Below, piece after piece: positions 1-8,824 of a stretch of 64,000 nt of DNA. The notes below the pieces were generated by a model. That model was not told the origin of the DNA. It made no database searches and saw nothing but the letters and a program-made list of their open reading frames with translations. How positions within the stretch are numbered: position 1 is the stretch's first letter; each line of letters opens with the position of its first letter. The stretch covers positions 1 through 64,000 of the forward strand of contig NZ_CAFK01000314.1 of assembly GCF_000239815.1 (NCBI RefSeq). The letters run 5' to 3'. The stretch comes from Bradyrhizobium sp. STM 3843 (lineage in GTDB: Bacteria > Pseudomonadota > Alphaproteobacteria > Rhizobiales > Xanthobacteraceae). The translations under genes were made by a program, and so were the position numbers.

Positions 1-330
1 CGGGGATGCGGTGGCCGTAACCGCCCTGGCAAGCGTGATCATTCGCGCGGACGAACAGGGTGATGCGGACGTGAAATCGTGTGGTCCTGGCGCCCCGACG
101 CTGGCGCTAAGCTCTTGGGTGACGATGATCCCAAGGGCGACGGTGGCTAACAAGCCCGGCACACCGAGGAGAGCGCGACATAAGCGTTAAGACCATCGCG
201 CGGGGAATGCCGGGTTGATCCGGCTGAACCTGTGGTACCTGCCGCCTGCTTTCTTTGATGCAGGCGGGCCATGGGTGAGGCCATCACCCGGCATTCCCTG
301 CACCCTCTCGCATGCGAGCAGGGTGAACTC
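1..330 (+). repeat. Dispersed non-coding repeat, copy A (cut by the left window edge)
   Basis: No convincing gene lies in the first 449 bases. The stretch matches, in reverse complement, a second stretch near 27388-27700. Shared blocks include a 'gcgcggacgaacag' segment, 'cgtgtggtcctg' against 'cgcgcggtcctg', a block ending in 'ctgtggtacctgccgcctgc', a 'gcaggcgggccatgg' block and a closing 'cctgc-ccctctcg' block. From memory this resembles a multi-copy intergenic repeat of Bradyrhizobium and Rhodopseudomonas. The pieces form several hairpins, for example around the Kpn-like ggtacc and the gcaggcgg arms. Boundaries are approximate and the left end is outside the window. Open frames here are not supported as genes. 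Confidence 0.6.
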
Positions 331-449
331 TCGATCAACTCGGGCGCATCGCGCGGCGAGAACGTATAGTCTCGCGCAGTGATGAAGGCTCCGGAGGCAG
401 GCATGGAACATTTGCTGCGCCCGGACGTAACCCCGTCGGGAGGTGCCAC

Positions 450-641
450 ATGGACGAGACCAGGTTTGCACAGCTGCTTGGGGCAGCCGCGATCAGCGTG
501 TGGGGCGACATGCCGCGCGACATTCAGGAAGCGCTGTTCGAGACCGCGATGCGCAGTCACGAGGAGCTGCGTCACGACCTCGCAAAGCTTCTGCACGATC
601 GGCACCCGCGTACCGAGCACCCGCCGCGCCCGGCATTTTGA
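450..641 (+). CDS. Small hypothetical protein (63 aa)
   Basis: I do not recognise a family. The 63-residue product has an ATG start preceded by a good ribosome site (GGGAGG, 5 nt upstream). It has no signal peptide or membrane segment. The middle is helix-prone and acidic/basic mixed (residues about 22-50), and the C-terminus is rich in His, Arg and Pro. It stands alone between the repeat and a convergent small membrane-protein gene 40 bp downstream. The ribosome site and compositional bias make it more likely real than the overlapping frames. Function is unknown. Confidence 0.55.
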   Translation: MDETRFAQLLGAAAISVWGDMPRDIQEALFETAMRSHEELRHDLAKLLHDRHPRTEHPPRPAF

Positions 642-681
642 GCAACCCGCTGCATCGGCGGAAACAGCGGGGCCGCTGGCC

Positions 682-927
682 TCAGTCCCGGCGATCGTCC
701 GAACGGAAATGCGCGGCTTCGTCATAGCCGCGGCGGCTGCTGTAGAACACCAGCGCCATCAGCCCGATGCCCACGATCAGCGAGAACACGACGCCGAGCG
801 TCAGCGCGATCCAGCCTTGTGTCGGCATCGGCTCGCCCGGTACCGTCAGCCCGAGATAGGCGAAAGCCACCGCGCCTGCCAGAATGATCAACAGCGCCGC
901 AATGGCCGCAATGGATCCTGCTCGCAT
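682..927 (-). CDS. Small membrane protein with two predicted transmembrane helices
   Basis: The 81-residue product has two clear hydrophobic segments, at residues about 5-28 and 39-62, followed by a charged tail rich in Arg and Asp. That suggests a small inner-membrane hairpin protein with its tail in the cytoplasm. The ATG is preceded by GGGAG about 10 nt upstream. No family is recognised. It is convergent with the 63-aa gene and has 286 bp of upstream space, in which I see no other gene, before the amidohydrolase. Confidence 0.6.
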   Translation of the reverse strand: MRAGSIAAIAALLIILAGAVAFAYLGLTVPGEPMPTQGWIALTLGVVFSLIVGIGLMALVFYSSRRGYDEAAHFRSDDRRD

Positions 928-1213
928 GCTTTTGCGCTCCCTTTGAGCCCCAACCGGGCGCGATCCCGATCGTTCCTGATCGTATCACGTGCACTCTCCG
1001 ACAGTTCCAAAATCCGAGCCGGCAACGAGGCTGCTGCGCTGCAGAAAGCGGCATGCTGCACAGCGCGATGCACAGCGCGTGCTCAAATTTGCGAATGCGG
1101 AGGCGGTCTCCTGGTGGCCCGCATGGCTGCTACTTGCGAGCGCGCTAGGCGCGACAAAGCGAAGCTGATAACCATGGCCTCCTCCAAAATGCATCACACT
1201 TCAGGGACCTAAG

Positions 1214-2632
1214 ATGGACAACCGTAGCGACATCTGGCGCGGCGTCGACGCGATCAAACCCCGTTTCATCGAGCTCAGTGACAAAGTCTGGGGTATGCCG
1301 GAGGTCTGCTACACCGAGGCGCGCTCGGCCGCAGAGCACCTCGCCGAGCTGCGCCATCAGGGCTTTCGGATTACCGAAAAGGTCGCGGGCATTCCGACCG
1401 CGCTGATGGGCGAATGGGGTGAAGGCGGCCCGGTGATCGCGTTTCTTGGCGAATACGACGCCCTGCCCGGCCTGAGCCAGGAGGCCGGTGTTGCCGAGCA
1501 TCGGCCGGTCGAGACCGGTGGTCACGGTCACGGCTGCGGCCACAATCTGCTCGGCTCCGCCGCGCTGCTCGCCGCCACCGCCGTCAAGGACTGGCTCGCG
1601 ACCAACAAGGTGCCGGGGCGCGTGCGCTATTACGGCTGTCCGGCCGAGGAAGGCGGCGCCGCCAAGGCCTTCATGGTGCGCTCCGGCGCCTTTTCGGATG
1701 CCGACATCGCGATCACCTGGCATCCGTCGAGCTTCTGGGAAGTGGTGATGACGCCGTCGCTCGCCAACACCCGCGCCGATTTCACCTTCACCGGCCGCAC
1801 GTCGCACGCCGCCGCCTCGCCGCATCTCGGCCGCAGCGCGCTCGACGCAGTCGAACTGATGAATGTCGGCGTCAACTACATGCGCGAGCACATGCCGAGC
1901 GACGCGCGCGTGCATTATGCGCTGCTGGATACCGGCGGCATTGCACCGAACGTGGTGCAGGCGCATGCGCGGGTACGCTATTCGATCCGCGCCCGCGACC
2001 TGCCCGGCATGAACGAGCTGGTCGGGCGCGTGCACAAGATCGCGCAAGGCGCGGCGCTGATGACCGAGACCAAGGTCGAGATGAAGATCATCTCCGCCGT
2101 CTCCAACATCATGCCGAATACGCCGCTGGAGCAGGCGCTCCACAGGATCATGGAAGAGCTCGGGCCGCCGCATTTCGACGACACCGATAAGAATTTCGCA
2201 GGCCAGATCCAGGCGACGCTGACCGACAAGGACATCTCGTCGGTCTACTACTCGATCGGCATGGAGCCGACCGACCGGCCACTTGCGGATTTCCTGGTGC
2301 CGCTCGATGCCAAGCGCAACCCGCAGATCGGCTCGACCGATGTCGGCGACGTCAGCTGGGTGGTGCCGACCGTGCAGGTGCACGCGCCGACGGTCGCGAT
2401 CGGCACGCCGTTCCATACCTGGCAGGTCGTGGCGCAGGGCAAGTCGCCGGCCGCGCACAAGGCCATGGTGCAGGCGGCCAAGGCGATGGCGTCGCTCGGC
2501 GTCAAGGCGCTGAACGAGCCCGCGCTGATCGCCGCCGCCAAGGCCGACCTGAACAAGCGCACGGCGCGGACGCCCTATGTCAGCCCGCTGCCGGAAGAGG
2601 TCGAGCCGCCGCTGACCATGTCGGTGGCGTGA
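1214..2632 (+). CDS. abgB: M20-family amidohydrolase, AbgB-like (aminobenzoyl-glutamate utilization protein B type)
   Basis: The 472-residue length is typical of the AbgB branch of M20 metallopeptidases. These hydrolyse amide bonds such as that of p-aminobenzoyl-glutamate; the real substrate here is unknown. Metal-site motifs are visible: the G-EYDALPG block at about residues 78-84, GHGCGHN at about 107-113 (metal His) and the PAEEGG block at about 141-146 (catalytic and metal Glu). The dimerisation or lid insert with GRTSHAAASPHLGRSA follows (about residues 192-207). A C-terminal S-DVGDVSWVVPT block with further ligands is also present. No abgA or abgT partner is adjacent, so this is a stand-alone paralogue. 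It is probably cytoplasmic, since no signal peptide is seen. The assignment to the AbgB-like group is firm; the substrate is not. Confidence 0.88.
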   Translation: MDNRSDIWRGVDAIKPRFIELSDKVWGMPEVCYTEARSAAEHLAELRHQGFRITEKVAGIPTALMGEWGEGGPVIAFLGEYDALPGLSQEAGVAEHRPVETGGHGHGCGHNLLGSAALLAATAVKDWLATNKVPGRVRYYGCPAEEGGAAKAFMVRSGAFSDADIAITWHPSSFWEVVMTPSLANTRADFTFTGRTSHAAASPHLGRSALDAVELMNVGVNYMREHMPSDARVHYALLDTGGIAPNVVQAHARVRYSIRARDLPGMNELVGRVHKIAQGAALMTETKVEMKIISAVSNIMPNTPLEQALHRIMEELGPPHFDDTDKNFAGQIQATLTDKDISSVYYSIGMEPTDRPLADFLVPLDAKRNPQIGSTDVGDVSWVVPTVQVHAPTVAIGTPFHTWQVVAQGKSPAAHKAMVQAAKAMASLGVKALNEPALIAAAKADLNKRTARTPYVSPLPEEVEPPLTMSVA

Positions 2633-2661
2633 GCAAAAGGTGCAGGCGGCGGCCCGCGAAA

Positions 2662-2680
2662 ATGGAAACGAAGTTTCCAT
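2662..2680. terminator. Hairpin downstream of the AbgB-like gene
   Basis: A perfect inverted repeat ATGGAAAC-gaa-GTTTCCAT lies 30 bp after the abgB-like stop codon, flanked by GC-rich complementary sequence (GCGGC ... GCCGC). There is no strong T run, so termination is only possible. Confidence 0.35.
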
Positions 2681-2817
2681 CGGCAGCCGCTGCCTCACCT
2701 CGTCACGTGCACGTCGCGGGCGCGCGACGATGATGTCATGGCGCACGCCTATGTCGACTTGCAGCAACGAATATGCGTTGATGCGCGAGTCGAACGGGTG
2801 CAGCGGATTTGCCTGAC

Positions 2818-4134
2818 ATGAGCAATGAGGTCTTGATCGGTGACAGCGAGGTCGCGCGGCTCGCGCCGCACCCGCTGCGAACGGCCGTGCTTGGCGAGGT
2901 CCACGCCCGGCCGTCGCATCCGGTGACGGTACCGGCGCGCATCCTGCATTTCGGCTTCGAGACCTCCGGCCCGCGCGCCGCTGCCGACCGCGCGCACCTG
3001 ATCGACCTGTGCAAGTCGCGCGGGCTGCCGCCGCCCCCGCCGCAGGACAAGCACTTCCGGATGTCACTCGGCGGCACCGTGCTGCGCTGGGAGCAGCATT
3101 CCGAGTTCACGACCTATACCTGGGACGTGCCGGTCGACCCGAATGCCGGCGCGTTTCATCCATCCGCAGCGTCGCTCGCCGCGCCGATGCGGCTCGTGCC
3201 GCAGCCGGGGCCGCTGCTGGTCGCCGTCGATCTCAACGTGCTAGCCGACGACGAGGTCAGGACCAGCCAGCTGGCGATGTTCGATTCCGTCAGCCTCGCA
3301 ATGGCCGAGATCGCCGACGGCAACGGCCTCTATGCCACCGACTTCCAGGCCAATCCGGAAGGCTATGTGCGCATCCTGCTGCTCGATCGCGGCATGAGCC
3401 CGGCGCGGATCGGCAGCACGGTCCAGCATCTCCTGGACATCGAAACCTACCGGAACCTGGCGCTGCTCGGCCTGCCCGAGGCGCAGCGGCTGTCGCCGTC
3501 GATCAACGCTGCCGAGAAGCGGCTCGCCGAAGTCACCGAGCGCATGCGCAGTGCAACCGATCTTTCCGACAACAACCAGATGCTCAGCGAGCTGACGGCG
3601 CTCGCCGCCGAGGTCGAGGCTGGAGCCGCCGCCAGCCTGTTCCGGTTCGGCGCCAGCCGCGCCTATGACGAGATCGTCACGCAACGGCTCGACAGCATCG
3701 GCGAGCGCAAGACGCCGGGCTTTCCGACCTGGTCATCGTTCCTGGTTCGGCGGATGGCGCCGGCGATGCGCACCTGCATGGCGACCGAAGCGCGCCAGGG
3801 CGCGCTCTCGCTGCGGCTGGCGCGCGCCGCCAATCTGCTGCGCACGCGGGTCGACGTCGAGCTGGAGCAGCAGAACCAGGAGCTGTTGAAATCGATGAAT
3901 GCGCGGACCCGGCTGCAGCTGCGGCTGCAGACCACGGTCGAAGGCCTCTCGGTCGCTGCGATCACCTATTACCTGACCGGGCTGTTCTCTTACCTGGTCA
4001 AGGCCGCGCACGAGACCGGCGCGCTGCATGTCGAGCCCGGCTATGCCATCGCCGTGTTCGTGCCGCTGGCGGCGTTGACGATCTGGCTCAGGGTGCGCCA
4101 CATCCGTCGCTCGCACATCAACGAGCCGATGTGA
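2818..4134 (+). CDS. DUF3422 family membrane-associated protein
   Basis: The product is 438 residues and matches what I know of the DUF3422 family, including the N-terminal HPLR---L-EVHARP block. The long central part is helical and charged. Two transmembrane helices sit near the C-terminus (about residues 378-395 and 410-428), followed by a basic tail. This layout suggests a large cytoplasmic domain anchored at the inner membrane. No biochemical function is established for the family. I chose the ATG at 2818; an in-frame TTG 9 bp upstream is the alternative. It is convergent with cbbY, with only 8 bp between stop codons, and is unlikely to be part of the cbb operon. Confidence 0.85.
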   Translation: MSNEVLIGDSEVARLAPHPLRTAVLGEVHARPSHPVTVPARILHFGFETSGPRAAADRAHLIDLCKSRGLPPPPPQDKHFRMSLGGTVLRWEQHSEFTTYTWDVPVDPNAGAFHPSAASLAAPMRLVPQPGPLLVAVDLNVLADDEVRTSQLAMFDSVSLAMAEIADGNGLYATDFQANPEGYVRILLLDRGMSPARIGSTVQHLLDIETYRNLALLGLPEAQRLSPSINAAEKRLAEVTERMRSATDLSDNNQMLSELTALAAEVEAGAAASLFRFGASRAYDEIVTQRLDSIGERKTPGFPTWSSFLVRRMAPAMRTCMATEARQGALSLRLARAANLLRTRVDVELEQQNQELLKSMNARTRLQLRLQTTVEGLSVAAITYYLTGLFSYLVKAAHETGALHVEPGYAIAVFVPLAALTIWLRVRHIRRSHINEPM

Positions 4135-4142
4135 TCAGAGCA

Positions 4143-4868
4143 TCAAGGCGCAAGTTCGGTGAGATCATCGACGACCGCAAGCGCACCGTCGAAAGCGTCG
4201 TCACCGAAATAACGGCTGCGGGTGATCAGCGCCGGAATGCCGGCGCGCGTCGCTGCGATCAGGCCGTTACGGGAATCTTCGATAGCCACGCAACTCGATC
4301 CCGAGAGGTCGAGCTGCGACAGCACCTCAAGATAGGCATCAGGCGCCGGCTTCTTGCGTGCGACATCGTCGGCCGCGACCACCGCAGCAAATTTCGCCTC
4401 CCAGGCCGGGCCCAGCGCCGGCGCGAGCAGCGCGTCGATATTGCCCCGTGTCGTGGTGGTCGCAATAGCCAGTGTCTGCCCGCGCGCAAGCGCGGCATCG
4501 AGCAGCGACCGAACTCCCGGCCGCAATGGACAGCCCTTCTCGGCCATCAGGACAGCGAACCGCTCGGTTTTGACATGGTGCAGTCTGGCAATGGCGGCAT
4601 CGGTCAAGGGCGGGCCGGATCGCCGCCTCTGATCGAAGGCGCGGATGCGCTCCTTGCCGCCGGTCACACGCAGGAGCTCCTTGTAGATGCGCCGTCCCCA
4701 ATGCCAGTCGAGCCCGAGCTGCACGAAGGCCTCGTTGAAGGCTTCGCGATGCAGCTCCTCGGTCTCGGCCAAGGTGCCGTCGACGTCGAAGATCAACGCG
4801 GCGGCCTCGGCGAGCCGGCGTCGAATCCTGTCGGTCGGTGTGATCGCCCTTACCAATGCGAGGCTCAT
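4143..4868 (-). CDS. cbbY: CbbY, HAD-family sugar bisphosphate phosphatase
   Basis: The 241-residue HAD hydrolase has the DxDGTL motif I nucleophile block (FDVDGTLAETE, about residues 27-37). It also has a helical cap domain, the T-T motif II region and the K-pAPDAYL motif III. The C-terminal E-D-NG motif IV binds the metal. In red-type Rubisco organisms CbbY removes inhibitory sugar bisphosphates such as xylulose-1,5-bisphosphate that CbbX releases from Rubisco. It is the last gene of the cbb operon, starting 2 bp after the cbbX stop, which supports this role over a generic phosphoglycolate phosphatase. Confidence 0.93.
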   Translation of the reverse strand: MSLALVRAITPTDRIRRRLAEAAALIFDVDGTLAETEELHREAFNEAFVQLGLDWHWGRRIYKELLRVTGGKERIRAFDQRRRSGPPLTDAAIARLHHVKTERFAVLMAEKGCPLRPGVRSLLDAALARGQTLAIATTTTRGNIDALLAPALGPAWEAKFAAVVAADDVARKKPAPDAYLEVLSQLDLSGSSCVAIEDSRNGLIAATRAGIPALITRSRYFGDDAFDGALAVVDDLTELAP

Positions 4869-4870
4869 GC

Positions 4871-5788
4871 TTACTGCTCCGCGTTGCGAAACACCCGGCT
4901 TGCCAGCACGTCGGCCGCCTCGATCGACATCACGTCGTTCGAGGTCAGCACCCGGTCGAGCCGCGAGACCAACCGGTTGGCCTGGCGCAGCCGGACGCGA
5001 TCGAGCGCGTTGCGGATCGAGCGTGCGTTGGAAAACAGCGGCTGCGTCCTGCGCACCGAGATGTATTTCTCAAATGCAGCACGGGCCTCGGGAGTGAACC
5101 GATAATTCTGCCCTTCCAGCATCAGCTCGGCGATGGTCAGCAGCTCGCCTTCCGAATAATCCGGGAAATCGATGTGATGGGCGATGCGCGAGCGAAAGCC
5201 CGGATTGGACGAGAAGAATTTCTCCATCCGATCGGCGTAGCCGGCGAGAATGACCACGAGATCCTCGCGCTGGCTCTCCATGATCTGCAGCAGGATCTCG
5301 ATTGCCTCCTGGCCGTAATCGCGCTCATTCTCGGGCCGATAAAGATAGTAGGCCTCGTCGATGAACAGCACACCGCCCATCGCCTTCTTCAGCACTTCCT
5401 TGGTCTTGGGCGCGGTGTGGCCGATATACTGCCCGACCAGATCGTCGCGCGTCACGCTGATGACGTGGCCGCGGCGGACGAAGCCGAGCCGGTGCAGGAT
5501 GCCGGCCATGCGCAGCGCCACCGTGGTCTTGCCGGTGCCGGGATTGCCGGTGAACGACATGTGCAGGGTCGGGAACGTGGTCGTAAGCCCCATCTTCTGC
5601 CGGATGCGCTCCATCAGCAGCAGCGAGGCGATCTCCCGGATCCGCGTCTTGACCGGCGCCAGCCCGACCAGTTCGCGGTCGAGCTGCTCGAGCACCGGCG
5701 CGATCTCGACATCCTCGAATTCGCGACGCAGGTCGATGGTGTCGACCGGCGCCACCTGGTTTGCATCCACCTGCGCCGTCTGCATCAT
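4871..5788 (-). CDS. cbbX: CbbX, red-type Rubisco activase (AAA+ ATPase)
   Basis: The 305-residue AAA+ protein has Walker A at residues 81-88 (GNPGTGKT), a pore-loop YIGHT near 121-125 and Walker B LFIDEA at 141-146. Sensor and arginine-finger regions follow. CbbX hexamers remodel inhibited red-type Rubisco by pulling on the extended C-terminus of CbbL, in an ATP- and RuBP-dependent way. The start overlaps the cbbS stop (ATGA), so the two are probably translationally coupled. A second ATG directly after the first makes the exact start uncertain by one codon. Position right after cbbLS and before cbbY is the usual order. Confidence 0.96.
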   Translation of the reverse strand: MMQTAQVDANQVAPVDTIDLRREFEDVEIAPVLEQLDRELVGLAPVKTRIREIASLLLMERIRQKMGLTTTFPTLHMSFTGNPGTGKTTVALRMAGILHRLGFVRRGHVISVTRDDLVGQYIGHTAPKTKEVLKKAMGGVLFIDEAYYLYRPENERDYGQEAIEILLQIMESQREDLVVILAGYADRMEKFFSSNPGFRSRIAHHIDFPDYSEGELLTIAELMLEGQNYRFTPEARAAFEKYISVRRTQPLFSNARSIRNALDRVRLRQANRLVSRLDRVLTSNDVMSIEAADVLASRVFRNAEQ

Positions 5789-6207
5789 GAGGAATACCGC
5801 TCGCCTTCGGGTCGCTCGGTGGCATAGGCATGCGTGGCGTAGCGGAGGTTACGGCCGACAGTTTCCTGCCGGTCGAGCCGGAAGCCCGGCTCATGCTGCG
5901 GCCGGTTGACGATGAATGAGATGCGCAGCGATTCCCAGCCGTGGCTGGAATCGAAGCCGGAGATGCGGATATAGCGGTCGCCATAGATCTTCCGGCAATC
6001 CGCAAGCTCGCGCATGATGCCGGCCGCATCGCGCAGGTCGAACATCGGCAATCCCCACATCTCCCAATAGGTGTTGCGGGGATGCGGATCATCGGTGAAC
6101 TCGATGTTCACCGCCCAACCTTTGTCGAGACAATATTGGACCTGCGCCGTGATCTGCTCGTCGGTCAGATCGGGGAGGAAAGAAAAGCAGCCCTGAGTGA
6201 CGCGCAT
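5785..6207 (-). CDS. cbbS: Ribulose bisphosphate carboxylase small subunit (red type)
   Basis: The product is 140 residues, longer than green-type small subunits, as expected for the red type, which has a C-terminal beta-hairpin extension. Conserved small-subunit features include the N-terminal TQGCFSFLPDLTDEQI segment, the W-NIE-TDDPHPRN-YWEMWG block and the C-terminal I-FIVNRP segment. It assembles with CbbL as L8S8. A strong ribosome site (AGAGGAG, 6 nt spacing) precedes the ATG. It follows cbbL by 12 bp and overlaps cbbX by 4 bp. Confidence 0.97.
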   Translation of the reverse strand: MRVTQGCFSFLPDLTDEQITAQVQYCLDKGWAVNIEFTDDPHPRNTYWEMWGLPMFDLRDAAGIMRELADCRKIYGDRYIRISGFDSSHGWESLRISFIVNRPQHEPGFRLDRQETVGRNLRYATHAYATERPEGERYSS

Positions 6208-6219
6208 AGTGATCTCCTC

Positions 6220-7680
6220 TTACACCGCAGCCGTGACGGTCGGAACGAAGTCCGGCGTATCGGTCGATTCATAGTTGAAGGTGACGTCCTTCCAGACCTC
6301 GAGCGCCTCACGCAGCGGCGTGCAGCTCTGCGCCGCCCTGGCCAGGATCTCCGGGCCCTCATGCACGTAGTCGCGCCCCTCATTGCGGGCGAGGATCATC
6401 GCTTCCAGCGCGACGCGGTTGGCGGTCGCGCCGGCGGCGATGCCGCGAGGATGGCCGATGGTGCCGCCGCCGAACTGCAGCACCACATCCTCACCGAGCA
6501 GATCGAGCAGCTGGTGCATCTGCCCGGCGTGGATGCCGCCGGAGGCGACCGGCATCATCTTGTTGAGGCTGGCCCAAGGCTGGTCAAAGAACACGCCGTG
6601 CTCGAGCCGCATCGGGTTGAAATCCTCGCGACAGATGTCGTAGTAGCCGCGCGTGGTGTTCGGATCGCCTTCGAGCTTGCCGACCACGGTGCCGGCATGG
6701 ATGTGGTCGACACCGGCGAGCCGCATCCATTTGGCGATGACGCGGAACGAGACGCCGTGCGAGCGCTGCCGCGTGTAGGTCGAATGTCCGGCGCGGTGCA
6801 GGTGAAGGATCATGTCGTTCTTGCGCGCCCACTTCGCCATCGACTGGATCGCGGTGTAACCGATCACAAGATCGATCATGACGATGCAGGAGCCGAGTTG
6901 CTTGGCGAACTCGGCGCGCTCATACATGTCCTCCATGGTCGCCGCGGTGACGTTGAGATAGGTGCCCTTCATCTCGCCGGTCGCCGCCTGCGCCTTGTTC
7001 ACAGCCTCCATGCAGTAGAGGAAGCGCTCGCGCCAATGCATGAACGGCTGCGAATTGATGTTCTCGTCGTCCTTGGTGAAATCGAGTCCACCCTTCAGCG
7101 CCTCATAGACCACGCGGCCGTAGTTGCGTCCGGACAGGCCCAGCTTCGGCTTGACGGTGGCCCCGAGCAGCGGCCGGCCGAACTTGTCGAGCCGTTCGCG
7201 CTCGACCACGATTCCGGTGGCCGGCCCCTGGAAGGTCTTCACATAAGCGACCGGCAGCCGCATGTCCTCGAGCCGCAGCGCCTTCAGCGGCTTGAAGCCG
7301 AACACATTGCCGATGATCGACGCGGTCAGATTGGCGATCGAGCCCGCCTCGAACAAGTCGAGATCATAGGCGATGTAGGCGAAATAGCTGCCCGGCGAGC
7401 TCGGAACAGGTTCGACCCGGTAGCATTTGGCGCGATACTTCTCGGCCGCTGTGAGCCGGTCGGTCCACACCACGGTCCAGGTCGCAGTCGACGATTCGCC
7501 GGCAACCGCAGCGCAAGCCTCGGTCGGATCGACGCCATCCTGCGGCGTGACGCGGAAGAGCGCGATGACGTCGGTGTCCTTGGGCTGATAGGATGGCTCC
7601 CAATAGCCCATGCGCTTGTATTCCATCACGCCGGACTTGTAGCGATCCTTGCCGCGCACGGTGATCGACTGATCGTTCAT
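6220..7680 (-). CDS. cbbL: Ribulose bisphosphate carboxylase large subunit, form I (red type, IC)
   Basis: The 486-residue product carboxylates or oxygenates RuBP. The active-site motif GLDFTKDDE (about 199-206) contains the Lys that is carbamylated (K203) and the Mg ligands D205 and E206. TVKPKLGL (about 175-182) supplies further catalytic lysines. The HRAGH segment, the SGGIH segment and the QFGGGT loop near the C-terminal phosphate site are present. The C-terminal tail (TPDFVPTVTAAV) is the kind of extension used by CbbX. The ATG follows an AGGAGG site 5 nt upstream. Length and the CbbX/long-CbbS context place it in the red IC group. It is probably induced by CbbR from the cbbF promoter. 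Confidence 0.98.
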   Translation of the reverse strand: MNDQSITVRGKDRYKSGVMEYKRMGYWEPSYQPKDTDVIALFRVTPQDGVDPTEACAAVAGESSTATWTVVWTDRLTAAEKYRAKCYRVEPVPSSPGSYFAYIAYDLDLFEAGSIANLTASIIGNVFGFKPLKALRLEDMRLPVAYVKTFQGPATGIVVERERLDKFGRPLLGATVKPKLGLSGRNYGRVVYEALKGGLDFTKDDENINSQPFMHWRERFLYCMEAVNKAQAATGEMKGTYLNVTAATMEDMYERAEFAKQLGSCIVMIDLVIGYTAIQSMAKWARKNDMILHLHRAGHSTYTRQRSHGVSFRVIAKWMRLAGVDHIHAGTVVGKLEGDPNTTRGYYDICREDFNPMRLEHGVFFDQPWASLNKMMPVASGGIHAGQMHQLLDLLGEDVVLQFGGGTIGHPRGIAAGATANRVALEAMILARNEGRDYVHEGPEILARAAQSCTPLREALEVWKDVTFNYESTDTPDFVPTVTAAV

Positions 7681-7709
7681 GTGTTCCTCCTGTTCGTTGT
7701 GGGTCTACT

Positions 7710-8792
7710 TCACGCAGCCTCGGTCATTCCCCCGATCCGTGGGTCGAGCGCGCCGGAGCGGTATCGCTTGGCCATCTCCGCCTGGGGGATCACCCTGATC
7801 TTCGACGCGTTGCCGGCGGTACCGAACTGCTCGAACCGTTCGCGGCACAGCTCACGCATCTGGTCCATCGCGGGCTTTAGGAATTTACGCGGGTCGAACT
7901 CGACCCCCGACTGCGACGCCACTTTCCGGAATATTGCGGTCATGGCGAGCCGGCAGTCGGTATCGATATTGACCTTGCGCACGCCGTGCCGGATGCCGCG
8001 GACGATCTCCTCGACCGGTACGCCCCAGGTCTGCGGCATCTCGCCGCCGAAGGCGTTGAACATGTCCTGCAGGGACTGCGGTACCGAGGACGAGCCATGC
8101 ATGACCAGATGCGTGTTCGGCAGCCGGCGATGGATCTCCTCGATCACATGCATGGCGAGGATGTCGCCATCCGGCTTGCGCGAGAATTTGTAGGCGCCAT
8201 GCGAGGTCCCCATCGCAATTGCGAGCGCATCGACCTTGGTCGCACGGACGAAGTCGACGGCCTGCACGGGATCGGTCAGCAGCTGATCGTGGCTCACCTT
8301 GCCTTCGACGCCGTGACCGTCCTCCTGCTCGCCGCCGCCATGCTCGAGCGAGCCGAGCACGCCGAGTTCGCCCTCGACGGACGCCCCGACCCAATGCGCC
8401 ATCTCGACGACGCGCCGCGTGATATCGACATTGTAGTCGTAATCGGCCGCGGTCTTGGCATCGGCCTTGAGCGAGCCGTCCATCATGACGGAGGTGAAGC
8501 CGTACTTGATCGCGGTCGCGCAGGTGGCCTCGTCATTGCCGTGGTCCTGGTGCAGGCAGAGCGGTATCTGCGGATACATCTCTTCCAGCGCGTCGATCAT
8601 CTTCGCCAGCATGATGTCGCCGGCATAGGAGCGCGCGCCGCGCGAGGCCTGGATGATCACGGGGGCGTCGACGGCGGCCGCCGCCTCCATGATCGCAAGC
8701 CCCTGCTCCATATTGTTGATATTAAACGCCGGCACGCCGTAGCCGCGCTCGGCGGCGTGGTCCAGCAACTGCCTCAAGGTGATCCGCGCCAT
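7710..8792 (-). CDS. cbbA: Fructose-bisphosphate aldolase, class II (Calvin cycle)
   Basis: The 360-residue Zn-dependent aldolase condenses dihydroxyacetone phosphate with glyceraldehyde 3-phosphate, and also with erythrose 4-phosphate in the Calvin cycle. The family signature CLHQDHGND is present, with the catalytic Asp and a Zn His at residues 83 and 84. Further His ligands are in the VMHGSSS block, followed by the G-V-KVNIDTD block. The sequence is of the CbbA/Fba type used in cbb operons. It lies 32 bp after cbbT and 29 bp before cbbL. Confidence 0.96.
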   Translation of the reverse strand: MARITLRQLLDHAAERGYGVPAFNINNMEQGLAIMEAAAAVDAPVIIQASRGARSYAGDIMLAKMIDALEEMYPQIPLCLHQDHGNDEATCATAIKYGFTSVMMDGSLKADAKTAADYDYNVDITRRVVEMAHWVGASVEGELGVLGSLEHGGGEQEDGHGVEGKVSHDQLLTDPVQAVDFVRATKVDALAIAMGTSHGAYKFSRKPDGDILAMHVIEEIHRRLPNTHLVMHGSSSVPQSLQDMFNAFGGEMPQTWGVPVEEIVRGIRHGVRKVNIDTDCRLAMTAIFRKVASQSGVEFDPRKFLKPAMDQMRELCRERFEQFGTAGNASKIRVIPQAEMAKRYRSGALDPRIGGMTEAA

Positions 8793-8824
8793 TTGTCCGT
8801 CTCCGTCCCGTGTTGTCTGAATCT

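Noticed and set aside
1145..3067. A 640-codon minus-strand frame spanning the AbgB-like gene and its flanks.
   Set aside because: It is antisense to a conserved enzyme gene and has biased composition without domains.
4143..4868. Naming the HAD phosphatase as phosphoglycolate phosphatase (cbbZ/gph).
   Set aside because: The motifs do not exclude it, but the sequence and its position directly after cbbX fit CbbY better.
5941..8193. Long plus-strand frames across cbbS, cbbL and cbbA (750 codons), and a similar one across cbbT (8810-10936).
   Set aside because: They lie opposite strongly conserved Calvin cycle genes and have no family similarity.
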